Origin: Pseudomonas fulva | GTDB taxonomy: Bacteria > Pseudomonadota > Gammaproteobacteria > Pseudomonadales > Pseudomonadaceae | Direction of reading: 5' to 3' | Assembly: GCF_015680705.1 (NCBI RefSeq) | Contig: NZ_JADNYP010000001.1 | Span: 248,001 to 312,000, forward strand | DNA length: 64,000 bases | In this document: in pieces, positions 44,737 to 53,224 of the stretch | Position numbering within the stretch: position 1 is the stretch's first letter | How the letters are laid out: each line of letters opens with the position of its first letter | The notes under the pieces: generated by a model | What the model saw: only the letters and a program-made list of their open reading frames with translations | The model's database searches: none | Told to the model about the DNA's origin: nothing | Translations under genes and position numbers: made by a program

Positions 44737-45938
44737 CAGACCGCGAACTCCTCGCTACGCTCGAAACTGTCGGCGATGCCGAACACCGAGGGACCACCGA
44801 CGGCGGCGATGGCATTGCGCACGAAACGATCATCCACCAGGTCGCGGGCGGTTTGCGCCGGATCCAGCGCCGCCAGGAAATCGCTCGGCCCTTCGATCAG
44901 GGTATTTTTCAGGCGCTTGACCAGCTCTTCGGTATAGCTGGGGAACGGATAGGGCTGGAAGTCGATACGTTTTTCATCCCATTGCTGGTGCTGGATCGCG
45001 CCGCTGGCGACGTAGCCGGCACGGTCTCCGGCCGCTGGCGCCAGGACCTTGTTCAACACAGCCGGCTCATGCGGGGTGTACCTGTTCGGACCGGCCTTGG
45101 ACAGCAGCGCCGCAGCCTCGGCGCGATGCTGGCGAGTCCATTGCTGAGCCTTGACGATGGCGTTGACCACTTTCTGCGACCAGTCGGGACGGTCATTGAG
45201 GTCACGCTCGTGCATGAACACCACGCAGCAGGCATGGTTGCGCCAGACGTCGCCGGTAAAGCGCTGCACGCGGCCGACCTTGAGGTTCTCGGCCAGGGCA
45301 TTGAACGGCTCGGCGACGATATAGCCAGCGATGCGCTTGCTGGCCAGGGCGGGCGGCATGTCCGAGGGCGGTAGCACCAGCAGGTTGACCTCGTTGACTG
45401 CCAGCGCGGCGCCAGCAGGCCTGGACACAGGGGCAAGCCCGCTGTCGGCCAGCATCTGTTGCAGCACCACGTTGTGGATCGAGTACCAGAACGGAATGGC
45501 CACGGTCTTGCCGCCAAGCTGCCGGAGGTCGTCGATGTCCGGGGCAACGGTGAGCCCAGAGCCGCCGACGTGATTCCAGGCCACCACCTTGGCTGGCACC
45601 TTGCTGCCGTAGCGCGCCCAGACGGTCATCGGCGACAACAAGTGTATGACATTGACCTGGCCAGAAATGAACGCCTCGATCACTTGCGCCCAGCTGCGCA
45701 GCAGTACCGGGCGCTCGGCCTTGATGCCCTCGGCCTCGAACAGGCCATTGTTGTGGGCCACCAGCAACGGGGTCGCATCGGTGATCGGCAGGTAGCCGAT
45801 ACGCACTGGCGCGTCCGGCTCGGCGGCCGCGCGTGCCTGCAGGCTGGCCAGCAGCGGCAAGGCGCCGGCGGCGGTGAAAAGGGCACTGGCCTTGAGGAAA
45901 TCGCGGCGGGAAGAAGAACAGCAGTCATCCATGCACAT
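44736..45938 (-). CDS. NrtA/SsuA-like substrate-binding protein with Tat signal
   Basis: A 400-residue periplasmic binding protein. The N-terminus SSSRRDFLKASALFTAAGALPLLASLQARA is a twin-arginine signal (S-R-R-D-F-L-K), suggesting export in folded form. The mature part follows the NMT1/NrtA pattern: RIGYLPITDATPLLVAHNNGLFEAEGI, RSWAQVIEAFISGQVNVIHLLSPMTVWARYGS, VGGSGLTVAPDIDDLRQLGGKTVAIP. Nitrate, cyanate, bicarbonate, sulfonate and thiamine-precursor transporters share this fold, so the ligand is open. GGAG lies 7 bases before ATG 45938. It overlaps the ATPase gene by 14 bases. Confidence 0.88.
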   Translation of the reverse strand: MCMDDCCSSSRRDFLKASALFTAAGALPLLASLQARAAAEPDAPVRIGYLPITDATPLLVAHNNGLFEAEGIKAERPVLLRSWAQVIEAFISGQVNVIHLLSPMTVWARYGSKVPAKVVAWNHVGGSGLTVAPDIDDLRQLGGKTVAIPFWYSIHNVVLQQMLADSGLAPVSRPAGAALAVNEVNLLVLPPSDMPPALASKRIAGYIVAEPFNALAENLKVGRVQRFTGDVWRNHACCVVFMHERDLNDRPDWSQKVVNAIVKAQQWTRQHRAEAAALLSKAGPNRYTPHEPAVLNKVLAPAAGDRAGYVASGAIQHQQWDEKRIDFQPYPFPSYTEELVKRLKNTLIEGPSDFLAALDPAQTARDLVDDRFVRNAIAAVGGPSVFGIADSFERSEEFAV

Positions 45939-46752
45939 GGACAGTCTCCGACGGTAACGGCACAGGGGAATGGTGGGGTTCGGCAGCGCGGCTGGCCTGG
46001 CGCAAGGTCTTGAGGATCTCGATGCGCAAGGCGCCGAGCTCCTCGACCCGCTGCGCGCGCGGCTGCGGCAGGTCGATCGACCACTGGCCAAGGATGCTGG
46101 CCGGCCGGTTGCCCAGCAGCAGGACCCGATCAGACAACAGCAAGGCTTCGTCGATGTCATGGGTGATCAGGACGGCTGCCGTATCGTGGGTCTCGATCAG
46201 CCTGAGCAGCAGCTGTTGCATGTCGGCGCGAGTCACCTCGTCAAGCGCTCCGAACGGCTCGTCGAGCAACAGCACTTGCGGGCGACGTGCCAGGCAACGG
46301 GCCAGGGCCGTGCGCTGGGCCATGCCGCCGGATAGTTGAGCCGGGTACTGCTGCCTGGCATGAGCCAGACCGACAGCCTCGATGGCATGCTCGATCCGGC
46401 TGCGACGCTCGGCGCTCGACAGCTTCGGCTGGCGGGCGAAATCCAGTCCGAAGGCGACGTTGCCCTCCAGGCTCAGCCAGGGCAACAGGCTTGGATCCTG
46501 GAAGGCGACGGCCAGGCGCGGATGCGGCCCCTGCAAGGGTTCGCCATGCAGCGACACGCTGCCGCTGGCGGCTGGCTGCAGGCCCGCCAGCACCCGCAGC
46601 AGGCTCGACTTGCCTACCCCGCTGGGGCCGAGGATGCTGACCACCTCGCCCGGCGCCAGCTGCAGGTCGAAGGCCTCCAGCACCGGCTGCCAATCCTGGC
46701 CACGAGGGTAGCCCAGGCTGACCTGGCGCGCTTCGAGCATCGCCTGCCTCAT
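45925..46752 (-). CDS. ABC transporter ATP-binding protein (SsuB/NrtD type)
   Basis: A 275-residue ATPase. Walker A is ILGPSGVGKSSLLR (residues about 40-53), the Q-loop is VAFQDPSLLPWLS, the signature is QLSGGMAQRTALARCLARRP (about 132-151), Walker B is VLLLDEPFGALD and the H-loop is LITHDIDEAL. It energises the importer formed with the neighbouring permease and binding protein. The ATG overlaps the upstream oxidoreductase stop (ATGA), so all genes of this operon are coupled. Confidence 0.93.
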   Translation of the reverse strand: MRQAMLEARQVSLGYPRGQDWQPVLEAFDLQLAPGEVVSILGPSGVGKSSLLRVLAGLQPAASGSVSLHGEPLQGPHPRLAVAFQDPSLLPWLSLEGNVAFGLDFARQPKLSSAERRSRIEHAIEAVGLAHARQQYPAQLSGGMAQRTALARCLARRPQVLLLDEPFGALDEVTRADMQQLLLRLIETHDTAAVLITHDIDEALLLSDRVLLLGNRPASILGQWSIDLPQPRAQRVEELGALRIEILKTLRQASRAAEPHHSPVPLPSETVHVHG

Positions 46753-47813
46753 GCCGTGCCCGCCTGGCGGTGCAACTCGGCGCGCAACTGCACCAGGCTT
46801 GGCGTGACGATCGGCACGAAGGCCGACTCGCGCCAGCGGCGAGCGAAGCCTTCGCCATAGGCGCTCAGGTAGGCTTTGCCACCACTGGCCTGCAGCTCGA
46901 ACTGCACGGCATCGGCGGCGCATTCGGCCAGGATGATGCGCAGCTTGAACAACGCAGCCGGGCGCTCCAGAAAGCGCCCATCGGCCAGGCCCCGCTTGAG
47001 CTCGCCGACGGTATTCTCCAAGCGGTCGGCCAGCACGCGCTGGGCTTGCTCGATGAACGAGGCGCGCCCCTGCAAATGCCATTGGGTTTCATCGAGGGCC
47101 CGCCGGGCCAGGCCGATGGCCATGCCGCACTGCAAGGCCAGGAACGCCGGTCGTACCTGGGGCAGGAACTGGCGAGCATTGTCATGCAGCAGCCACTGGC
47201 GGCCCAGCTTCACGTCATGGAACGCCAAGGCAGCCGTATTGCTCGACTGCAATCCCATCAGCAGGAGATCATCGGAGCGCTCCAGACCCTGGGCGTCGGA
47301 GGGAATGGCCAGCACGAAAGGCGCGCCGTCCTCGGCGGCCTCGATGGCAGCCGCCACCACGAAGTTGCCCTTGCGCAGGTTGGTGACCCAGTGCAGGCGT
47401 CCTTGCAGCGACCAGCCATCCGGCTCGGCGCTGGCACGCAGCTGCAACGATTCGATGCCCGACAAGTATTTCATGGCGTTGGACAAGCCAGTGGCGCCGG
47501 CTAGCGCGCCGCTCAGCAGGTCTGGGAGCAGCCGCTCGCGCAGTGCCTGGTTCGGACTGTGCAGGAGGTATTCGATGAAAGCCCGCTGCCCCCAGCAGAC
47601 GAAAGCGCTGGCCAGGGAGCGGCTGGCGATGGCGGCGATGGCCTCCACCGCCTCGCCGGTATCCCCGCCGGCCCCGCCCAATGAAGGTGCCACGCCGATA
47701 CGCAGCAGTTGCGAATCGGCGATATGGGCCAGGACATGTTGCGGGTCGTAATCACCCTGGTCGATCGCCTCGGCATTGGCATCCAGCCATTGACGAAATG
47801 CGGAATCAAGCAT
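46749..47813 (-). CDS. Acyl-CoA dehydrogenase-fold flavoprotein (DszC/SfnB-like)
   Basis: A 354-residue protein with the acyl-CoA dehydrogenase fold. IGVAPSLGGAGGDTGEAVEAIAAIASRSLASAFVCWGQRAFIEYLL occurs in the N-terminal domain. The middle beta domain contains GRLHWVTNLRKGNFVVAAAI. The C-terminal helical domain contains CGMAIGLARRALDE and ASGGKAYLSAYGEGFARRWRES. The usual catalytic Glu of true acyl-CoA dehydrogenases is not evident, as in the monooxygenase branch (DszC, SfnB). Together with a sulfonate/nitrate-like importer it may oxidise an imported sulfur or nitrogen compound. AAAGGAG precedes ATG 47813. Confidence 0.75.
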   Translation of the reverse strand: MLDSAFRQWLDANAEAIDQGDYDPQHVLAHIADSQLLRIGVAPSLGGAGGDTGEAVEAIAAIASRSLASAFVCWGQRAFIEYLLHSPNQALRERLLPDLLSGALAGATGLSNAMKYLSGIESLQLRASAEPDGWSLQGRLHWVTNLRKGNFVVAAAIEAAEDGAPFVLAIPSDAQGLERSDDLLLMGLQSSNTAALAFHDVKLGRQWLLHDNARQFLPQVRPAFLALQCGMAIGLARRALDETQWHLQGRASFIEQAQRVLADRLENTVGELKRGLADGRFLERPAALFKLRIILAECAADAVQFELQASGGKAYLSAYGEGFARRWRESAFVPIVTPSLVQLRAELHRQAGTA

Positions 47814-47860
47814 GTTGCTGCTCCTTTCGATTGCGCCGGCCAGGCCGGCACCGTGTCCGG

Positions 47861-48418
47861 TCAAGCCGAAGGCTCCCAGCGATAGCGGGCCAGCTCGTCG
47901 TTGAGCGGGGTCTGGGCGAACACATTAGCAAAATTGCACAGGGTCGCCAGGCTTACCCCGAGAATCACCTCCAGGGCATTGCCTTCGCTATAGCCGGCCT
48001 GACGAAACGCCTGATAGGTGGCTTCGCTGACGTTGCCGCGCGTGGCGATCACCTGGCGGGCGAATTCGGCCAGGGCTTCGTAACGCGCATCTGGCAGTTC
48101 GCCACGGGCGCGCAGGGCATCGACCACTTCCTGGGGTAGCCTGGCCTTGTTCAGGGCCACGGCGGTATGGCCGGCGACGCAGAAATCGCAGCCGTGGCCG
48201 GTGGCGGCGATCAGTTGCACCACTTCACGCTCGGCCAGGCTCAGCTCGGACTTGCCGTTGAGGGCCGAGACAGTGACATAGGTCTCCAGAGCTGCCGGGG
48301 CATTGGCCAGAATGCCCAGCAGGTTGGGAATGAAGCCGGAGTTCTTCTGGGCGTTCTCGAGAAACGGACGGGCCGCTTCCGGGGCGCTTTGCAGGGTATG
48401 TAGAGTGATCCGGGACAT
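47861..48418 (-). CDS. AhpD/carboxymuconolactone decarboxylase-like protein
   Basis: A 185-residue protein with the AhpD-like fold. The redox motif GHGCDFCVAGHTAVA (residues about 75-89) provides C-x-x-C and the conserved His, as in alkylhydroperoxidase AhpD. SGFIPNLLGILANAP near residue 30 and VILGVSLATLCNFANVFAQTPLN near 150 are common to the peroxidase-related family. AAGGAG lies 9 bases before the ATG. It is the first gene of the minus-strand operon, 100 bases from the divergent AraC gene. It may detoxify peroxide or act on a product of the downstream flavoprotein. Confidence 0.85.
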   Translation of the reverse strand: MSRITLHTLQSAPEAARPFLENAQKNSGFIPNLLGILANAPAALETYVTVSALNGKSELSLAEREVVQLIAATGHGCDFCVAGHTAVALNKARLPQEVVDALRARGELPDARYEALAEFARQVIATRGNVSEATYQAFRQAGYSEGNALEVILGVSLATLCNFANVFAQTPLNDELARYRWEPSA

Positions 48419-48519
48419 GTAGTGCTCTCCTTGACGTGGATCTCTATAGTTTCCCGGTTATAAGAAGTACCCTCCATATTCTTCAGTCGCTTTTCCTTGC
48501 TCATGAGTCTTTGCATTAG

Positions 48520-49425
48520 ATGATTTCTTCCTGCCAGCTGATTGATTGGTTATTAGAGAATCTCGAGCTGGATGCGAGCCTGTTCCACGTGGGCCGCTAC
48601 TGCGGAGGCTGGCATGCGACCACCCACGGCATGGGCAGGGCCAGTTTCCATCTGGTGGTGCAAGGGCGCTGCTGGCTGCACCTCGATGATCATCGCCAAG
48701 CCATTGCCCTGGAGAGCGGTGACGCGGTCTTCCTGTTGCGCGACGTGGCGTATCGGCTGTCTGGCGATCCGCAGCGGGCGCAAGCCTGCGCCCAGCCTCG
48801 CCCGGCCATGCAGCCACTGGACCCTGCCGCGGGCGACGGGGTCGGCCTGGTCTGCGGCTTCTTCGACTTCCAGCCGGGCTTGTCTTCGCTGGTCATCGAG
48901 GGACTCGGCGACTGGATCATCCTGCGCGCAGGGAATCCTGATGTCAGGGCAGCCCGAGCGCTGTTCGAACTGATCCTCGACGAGTGCCGAAGCGGGCAGC
49001 CATCACGGACATTGCTCGAGCGCCTTACCCAGTTGCTCTTCCTTTATGTACTGCGTCAGCAAGTGCATGACGAAGCGATGCTCGGCGGACTGCTGGCCCT
49101 GGCCCGACACGAAGCGTTCGCGGGGCTGCTGGAGCGGTTGATCGAACGTCCAGGCGCGCCCTGGCCCATGGAGTCGATGGCAGCCTGTACCGGACTGTCT
49201 CGCTCGGCCTTCATCAAGCGATTCACCGAGTTGGCGGGACAATCCCCTGGGCAGGTACTGCTGGCCTTGCGCATCCGCCACGCCTGCCAGGCGTTGCGCG
49301 GCGGCAGGACGGTGGAGCAGGCAGCCGCCGAAGTGGGCTATCAGTCGGTCGCCGCCTTCACGCGGGCGTTTGCCAAGGCCGTGGGCGTGCAGCCTGGCGC
49401 GTATCGACGCCAGCGCGCCGGCTAG
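48520..49425 (+). CDS. AraC-family regulator with N-terminal cupin (AraC_binding_2 type)
   Basis: A 301-residue regulator. The N-terminal 170 residues form a cupin-like sensor (WHATTHGMGRASFHLVVQGRCWLHL, then LESGDAVFLLRDVAYRLSG). The C-terminal double HTH covers about 205-298: MESMAACTGLSRSAFIKRFTELAGQSPGQVLLALRIRHACQAL and EQAAAEVGYQSVAAFTRAFAKAVGVQPGAYR. It is transcribed away from the AhpD-like operon across a 101-base AT-rich gap, so it most likely regulates that operon. The start ATG 48520 has a weak ribosome site. Confidence 0.9.
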   Translation: MISSCQLIDWLLENLELDASLFHVGRYCGGWHATTHGMGRASFHLVVQGRCWLHLDDHRQAIALESGDAVFLLRDVAYRLSGDPQRAQACAQPRPAMQPLDPAAGDGVGLVCGFFDFQPGLSSLVIEGLGDWIILRAGNPDVRAARALFELILDECRSGQPSRTLLERLTQLLFLYVLRQQVHDEAMLGGLLALARHEAFAGLLERLIERPGAPWPMESMAACTGLSRSAFIKRFTELAGQSPGQVLLALRIRHACQALRGGRTVEQAAAEVGYQSVAAFTRAFAKAVGVQPGAYRRQRAG

Positions 49426-49492
49426 CGGGCACAGGGGCTCGGTGCTGGAGGGCATGCTGGAGGAGGTCAGGCAAGGTCCGAGGTTGGCCCAG

Positions 49493-49525
49493 GCGAAACG
49501 GATCGACGCAGCGGAGCCGTTTCGC
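49493..49525. terminator. Bidirectional hairpin between convergent AraC and permease genes
   Basis: GCGAAACGG (49493-49501) pairs perfectly with CCGTTTCGC (49517-49525), a 9-bp stem with a 15-base loop. Location between two converging genes supports a terminator role; no T-tract is present. Confidence 0.45.
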
Positions 49526-49552
49526 AAGGCCAGCCAGCCTGTGTGCTGCCGA

Positions 49553-50956
49553 TCACTCGCTTACGCTGGCCACGCAAGCGGCTTTCTGGCTCTGCCCGCG
49601 TGTTGCCAGGCAATAGTACAGCGGGCAGGTCACCAGCAGCCCGAACAGCCACGACAGGTCAGCCCCTTCGACCAGGTTCGAGTACGGCCCGACGTACAGC
49701 GCGGTGTTGGCGAACGGCAACTGCACGAGGATGCCGCAGGCATAGGCAATGATCGCGTGGTGGTTGAAGCGACCGTAGATCCCGCCGTCGGCACGGAAGA
49801 TCGAGGCGATGTCGTACTGGCCCTTCTTGATCAGGTAGAAGTCGATCAGGTTGATCGAGGCCCATGGCACCAGGACCAGCAACAGCGCCAGGATCAGGCC
49901 GATGAACTGGCCGATGAAGTCGGCCGAGGCGTTGAGCGCGACCAGGCCGCAGCCGAGCAGGATCACCGAGGCGAGCATCACCCGCACCTTGACGCTTGGG
50001 GTCCACTGGGCAAAGAAGGTCTGGATCGCGGTGACGATCGACAGCACCGCGCCGTACAGGTTGAGGGCGTTGTGGCTGATGATATTGAGCAGGAACAGCA
50101 CCATCAGGATCGGCCCCAGCCAACCAGTGGCCTGCTTGACGGCATCCATCGCGTCGGTACCTTGCGGCACGCACAGCACGGCCACCGCACCGAAGCTGAA
50201 GCACAGGATCGTACCTAGGGTAGCACCGAAGTAGGTGGCCCAGAACGGCCTGGCGATGCCCACTTCACGCGGCAGATAACGCGAGTAGTCGGAGGTATAG
50301 GGCGAGAAGCTGATCTGCCAGATGGTGCCCAGCGATACAGTGGCGATGAAGCCGGAGAGGTTGAACGCGCCACGGCTGAAGAAATCGGCGGGCAGCTCCT
50401 GGGCGAACATCATCACGAAACCGGCCAGCAGCGCCGAGCCCATGACCCAGGTACCGATACGATTGAGGGTGTGAATGAAACGGTAGCCGATCACGCCGAT
50501 GGCGGTCGCGCTCAGCGCGCCGAGGACGATGGCGCCGGGCATCGGCACGCTCGGGGCGATGCCATGGATGCTCTTGCCCGCCAGGACGATGTTGGAGATG
50601 AAGAAACCGACATAGATCAGCGCCGTGAAGAAGACGATCAGCAAGGCGCCGTAGCGACCGAACTGCCCGCGGCTCTGGACCATCTGCGGAATGCCCAGCT
50701 GCGGTCCCTGCGCAGAGGCCAGAGCGATGACCACGCCCCCGATCAGATGACCCATGACGATGGCGACCAGCCCCCACAACAGGTTCAGGTGGAATACCTG
50801 GACCACCATCGCGCCGGTAACGATCGGCAGAGGCGCGATATTGGTGCTGAACCAGAGGGTGAACAGGTCGCGCGCCTTCCCATGGCGCTCGGCAGGTGGA
50901 ACGTAATCGACCGTGTGGTTTTCGACAAACTGGTGTTGCGACGACGGTTGGGACAT
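49553..50956 (-). CDS. NCS1-family permease (cytosine/purine/hydantoin type)
   Basis: A 467-residue protein with about 12 membrane helices, close in layout to CodB-like permeases: HTVDYVPPAERHGKARDLFTLWFSTNIAPLPIVTGAM at the N-terminus, GPQLGIPQMVQSRGQFGRYGA (residues about 83-103), PYTSDYSRYLP (about 217-227) and INLIDFYLIKKGQYD. NCS1 carriers import nucleobases, hydantoins, allantoin or related heterocycles with H+ or Na+. A GntR operator overlapping a promoter lies 73 bases upstream, which places it in the same regulon as the monooxygenase on the other strand. A nitrogen heterocycle is the likeliest cargo; the exact one is unknown. Confidence 0.9.
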   Translation of the reverse strand: MSQPSSQHQFVENHTVDYVPPAERHGKARDLFTLWFSTNIAPLPIVTGAMVVQVFHLNLLWGLVAIVMGHLIGGVVIALASAQGPQLGIPQMVQSRGQFGRYGALLIVFFTALIYVGFFISNIVLAGKSIHGIAPSVPMPGAIVLGALSATAIGVIGYRFIHTLNRIGTWVMGSALLAGFVMMFAQELPADFFSRGAFNLSGFIATVSLGTIWQISFSPYTSDYSRYLPREVGIARPFWATYFGATLGTILCFSFGAVAVLCVPQGTDAMDAVKQATGWLGPILMVLFLLNIISHNALNLYGAVLSIVTAIQTFFAQWTPSVKVRVMLASVILLGCGLVALNASADFIGQFIGLILALLLVLVPWASINLIDFYLIKKGQYDIASIFRADGGIYGRFNHHAIIAYACGILVQLPFANTALYVGPYSNLVEGADLSWLFGLLVTCPLYYCLATRGQSQKAACVASVSE

Positions 50957-51028
50957 AGGTTTCAGCTCGAAAGGTCGTTTTTATCTTTGTAAGGAAACCG
51001 CTCAGGGCGGCCTCTCAGCTGAGGACCA

Positions 51029-51043
51029 TATTATGGTATTCCA
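51029..51043 (+). promoter_or_regulatory. GntR operator 1 (permease promoter)
   Basis: TATTATGGTATTCCA. On the minus strand it lies inside a promoter for the NCS1 permease: TTGTCA, a 16-base spacer containing TGGAATACCA, then TAATAT. The same arrangement is found at operator 5. Confidence 0.65.
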
Positions 51044-51200
51044 AAGTTTTGACAACACTGATCCGTAGGAAAGATCGCTAGCTGATCCGTTTCCGCCAAG
51101 CTACCAGTAATCACTTCATCCCACACAAGCCTTGTATTACGCGGCCTCCAGCCGCTCATCGTGTTTTCTGATAGCCTGAAAATTCTGCTTGCAAATCGAG

Positions 51201-51215
51201 TATTACGGTATACCA
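51201..51215 (+). promoter_or_regulatory. GntR operator 2 (flavin reductase/monooxygenase promoter)
   Basis: TATTACGGTATACCA, one change from the consensus, 47 bases before the first flavin reductase ATG. The flanking AGTATTAyGGTATACCATCAGACA is shared with operator 3. Confidence 0.65.
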
Positions 51216-51261
51216 TCAGACACATCAACTATAAAAACGCGACCCATACGAGGATCCCGCC

Positions 51262-51747
51262 ATGATCGACGCAACCGTCTACAAGAACGTCCTGGGCTCG
51301 TTCCCGTCCGGCGTCACGGTCATCACCACCCTGGACGACGATGGTTCGATCGTCGGCCTTACCGCCAGCGCCTTCTCTTCGCTTTCGATGGATCCGCCTC
51401 TGGTCCTGTTCTGCCCCAACTACAGTTCCGACTCCTACCCCGTGCTGATCCGCAACAAGCGCTTCGCCATCCACTTGCTGTCCGGCGAGCAACAGGCCGA
51501 AGCCTATGCCTTCGCACGAAAGGGCAAGGACAAGGCGCAAGGCATCGAGTGGAGCTTGAGCGAACGTGGCAACCCGCTGCTGGCCAACGCCACGGCGATC
51601 ATCGAATGCGAGCTATGGCGTGAATACGAAGGCGGCGATCACGCGATCATGGTCGGCAAGGTGCAGAACCTGATCGTTCCAGTCGAAGCGCCAAGCCCCA
51701 TGGTCTATTGCCGCGGCAAGATGGCCAGCCTGCCGGCCCTGGCCTGA
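51262..51747 (+). CDS. Flavin reductase, copy 1 (HpaC/RutF-like family)
   Basis: A 161-residue NAD(P)H:flavin oxidoreductase of the split-barrel flavin reductase family. Motifs: LGSFPSGVTVITTLDDDGSIVGLTASAF (residues 11-38), LSMDPPLVLFCPNYSSDSYPVL, RFAIHLLSGEQQ and ECELWREYEGGDHAIMVGKV (GDH/H motif at about 126-128). It should supply reduced FMN to the luciferase-family monooxygenase encoded 85 bases downstream; a small CCTGGCA/TGCCAGG hairpin lies between them. A paralogue with 69 percent identity (111 of 161 positions by hand alignment) is at 56207-56692. Confidence 0.9.
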   Translation: MIDATVYKNVLGSFPSGVTVITTLDDDGSIVGLTASAFSSLSMDPPLVLFCPNYSSDSYPVLIRNKRFAIHLLSGEQQAEAYAFARKGKDKAQGIEWSLSERGNPLLANATAIIECELWREYEGGDHAIMVGKVQNLIVPVEAPSPMVYCRGKMASLPALA

Positions 51748-51832
51748 ACGCTCCCTGGCACGGGTGCCAGGCGCACCCGTCGCGACGCCCCTGCCCTGCC
51801 GGGCGACAATTACAAGTACCGAGGAATGCCCC

Positions 51833-52876
51833 ATGAAATTTTCGTTGTTCGTGCACATGGAACGTTGGGATGAACAGGTCAGCCACCGCCAGCTGTTCGA
51901 AGACCTGACCGAACTGACCCTGATGGCCGAAAGCGGCGGTTTCAGCACCGTGTGGATCGGCGAACACCACGCCATGGAATACACCATCTCGCCAAGCCCC
52001 ATGCCACTGCTGGCCTACCTGGCCGCGCGCACCGAGAAGATCCGCCTGGGCGCCGGCACCATCATCGCGCCCTTCTGGAACCCGATTCGCGTCGCGGGTG
52101 AATGCGCCCTGCTCGACGTGATCAGCAATGGTCGCATGGAAGTAGGCCTGGCCCGTGGCGCCTACCAGTTCGAATTCGACCGCATGGCTGGCGGCATGCC
52201 GGCCACCGACGGCGGCAAGGCGCTGCGCGAGATGGTCCCGGCGGTGCGCGAACTGTGGAAAGGCGACTACGCCTTCGAGGGCGAGGTGTACAAGTTCCCG
52301 ACGTCCACCAGCGTGCCGAAGCCGATGCAGAAGGACCTGCCGCCGATGTGGATCGCCGCGCGCGACCCTGACTCGCACAATTTCGCGGTGAAGAACGGCT
52401 GCAATGTCATGGTCACCCCGCTGATGAAAGGCGACGAGGAAGTCCTGGACCTGAGGAACAAGTTCCAGGCCGCGCTGGACAACAACCCTGACGTGTCACG
52501 CCCGCAGCTGATGGTGTTGCGTCATACCCACGTACACAGCCCGTCCGAGCCGGAAGGCTGGAAGGTCGGCGCACAGGCGATCTCGCGCTTCTATCGCACC
52601 TTCGATGCCTGGTTCGGCAACAAGACCACGCCGGTCAATGGTTTCCTCGAACCCAGCCCTGAGTCCAAGTTCGCCGAAGTCCCAGCGTTCGAGCTGGAGA
52701 ACATTCGCAAGAACACCATGATCGGCACGCCGGAGGAAATCATCGCGCGGATCAGGTACTACCAGGAGCTGGGCGTCGACGAGTTCAGTTTCTGGTGCGA
52801 CAACAGCCTGCCGCATGCCCAGAAGAAGAAGTCGCTGGAGCTGTTCATCAAGGAAGTGGTGCCGGCGTTCAGCTGA
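51833..52876 (+). CDS. Luciferase-like flavin-dependent monooxygenase (LLM class)
   Basis: A 347-residue TIM-barrel flavoprotein of the bacterial luciferase superfamily. MKFSLFVHMERWDEQVSHRQLFEDLTELTLMAESGGFSTVWIGEHHAMEYTISPSPMPLLAYLAARTEKIRLGAGTIIAPFWNPIRVAGECALLDVISNGRMEVGLARGAYQFEF reads straight through the family markers: the EHH motif near 44-46, then P-AE--ALLD--S-GR-E-G-ARG. The C-terminal part has TMIGTPEEIIARIRYYQELGVDEFSFWCD. With a dedicated reductase it forms a two-component monooxygenase like RutA/RutF or PyrA-type ring-opening enzymes. It is the likely first enzyme of the pathway. AGGAA precedes ATG 51833. Confidence 0.9.
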   Translation: MKFSLFVHMERWDEQVSHRQLFEDLTELTLMAESGGFSTVWIGEHHAMEYTISPSPMPLLAYLAARTEKIRLGAGTIIAPFWNPIRVAGECALLDVISNGRMEVGLARGAYQFEFDRMAGGMPATDGGKALREMVPAVRELWKGDYAFEGEVYKFPTSTSVPKPMQKDLPPMWIAARDPDSHNFAVKNGCNVMVTPLMKGDEEVLDLRNKFQAALDNNPDVSRPQLMVLRHTHVHSPSEPEGWKVGAQAISRFYRTFDAWFGNKTTPVNGFLEPSPESKFAEVPAFELENIRKNTMIGTPEEIIARIRYYQELGVDEFSFWCDNSLPHAQKKKSLELFIKEVVPAFS

Positions 52877-52884
52877 GTGCGCGA

Positions 52885-52905
52885 GGACCGGCCAGGGGCC
52901 GGTCC
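52885..52905 (+). terminator. Hairpin after the monooxygenase gene
   Basis: GGACCGGCC-AGG-GGCCGGTCC is a perfect 9-bp stem 8 bases after the stop. A second hairpin, GGACGGT (52955-52961)/ACCGTCC (52969-52975), follows. Neither has a good T-run, but together they probably end the reductase-monooxygenase transcript. Confidence 0.5.
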
Positions 52906-53224
52906 CTTCGGCAGGCCGGGCTACGCGTCACCAGACCGGGCGCTGGCGCGACTCGGACGGTAGAGACGACCGTCCCTTGAGCCTGTTCACGCCCTTGTCG
53001 CCGGCTGGATCCCGAGGTTGCTGCGCGGCCGAGCCGGGCCCCGGCGATTGCCGCTCCCACAGCTGGCGGCCGCCAGGGCGCCAAACCGGCCGCGCTGGCC
53101 GGCGAATGCGCTCGTGATGCGCTTACCCTCCCCGCCAAGGATTTTTCACGCACCCCTCTTGCACTGCCAGTATTATGGTATACCATCAGACAACAAGATC
53201 CGAACAACCTCATTGGAGCCGCTC
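52906..53224. other. Intergenic control region before the PF06684 operon
   Basis: About 320 bases. It holds the second hairpin (52955-52975), operator 3 at 53171-53185 and a TTGGAG ribosome site at 53214-53219. No gene was seen. Confidence 0.5.
53171..53185 (+). promoter_or_regulatory. GntR operator 3 (PF06684-hydrolase-dehydrogenase operon)
   Basis: TATTATGGTATACCA, a perfect consensus copy containing the 10-base palindrome TGGTATACCA, 39 bases before the ATG. TATTAT may also serve as the -10 box, so bound repressor would block RNA polymerase. Confidence 0.7.
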
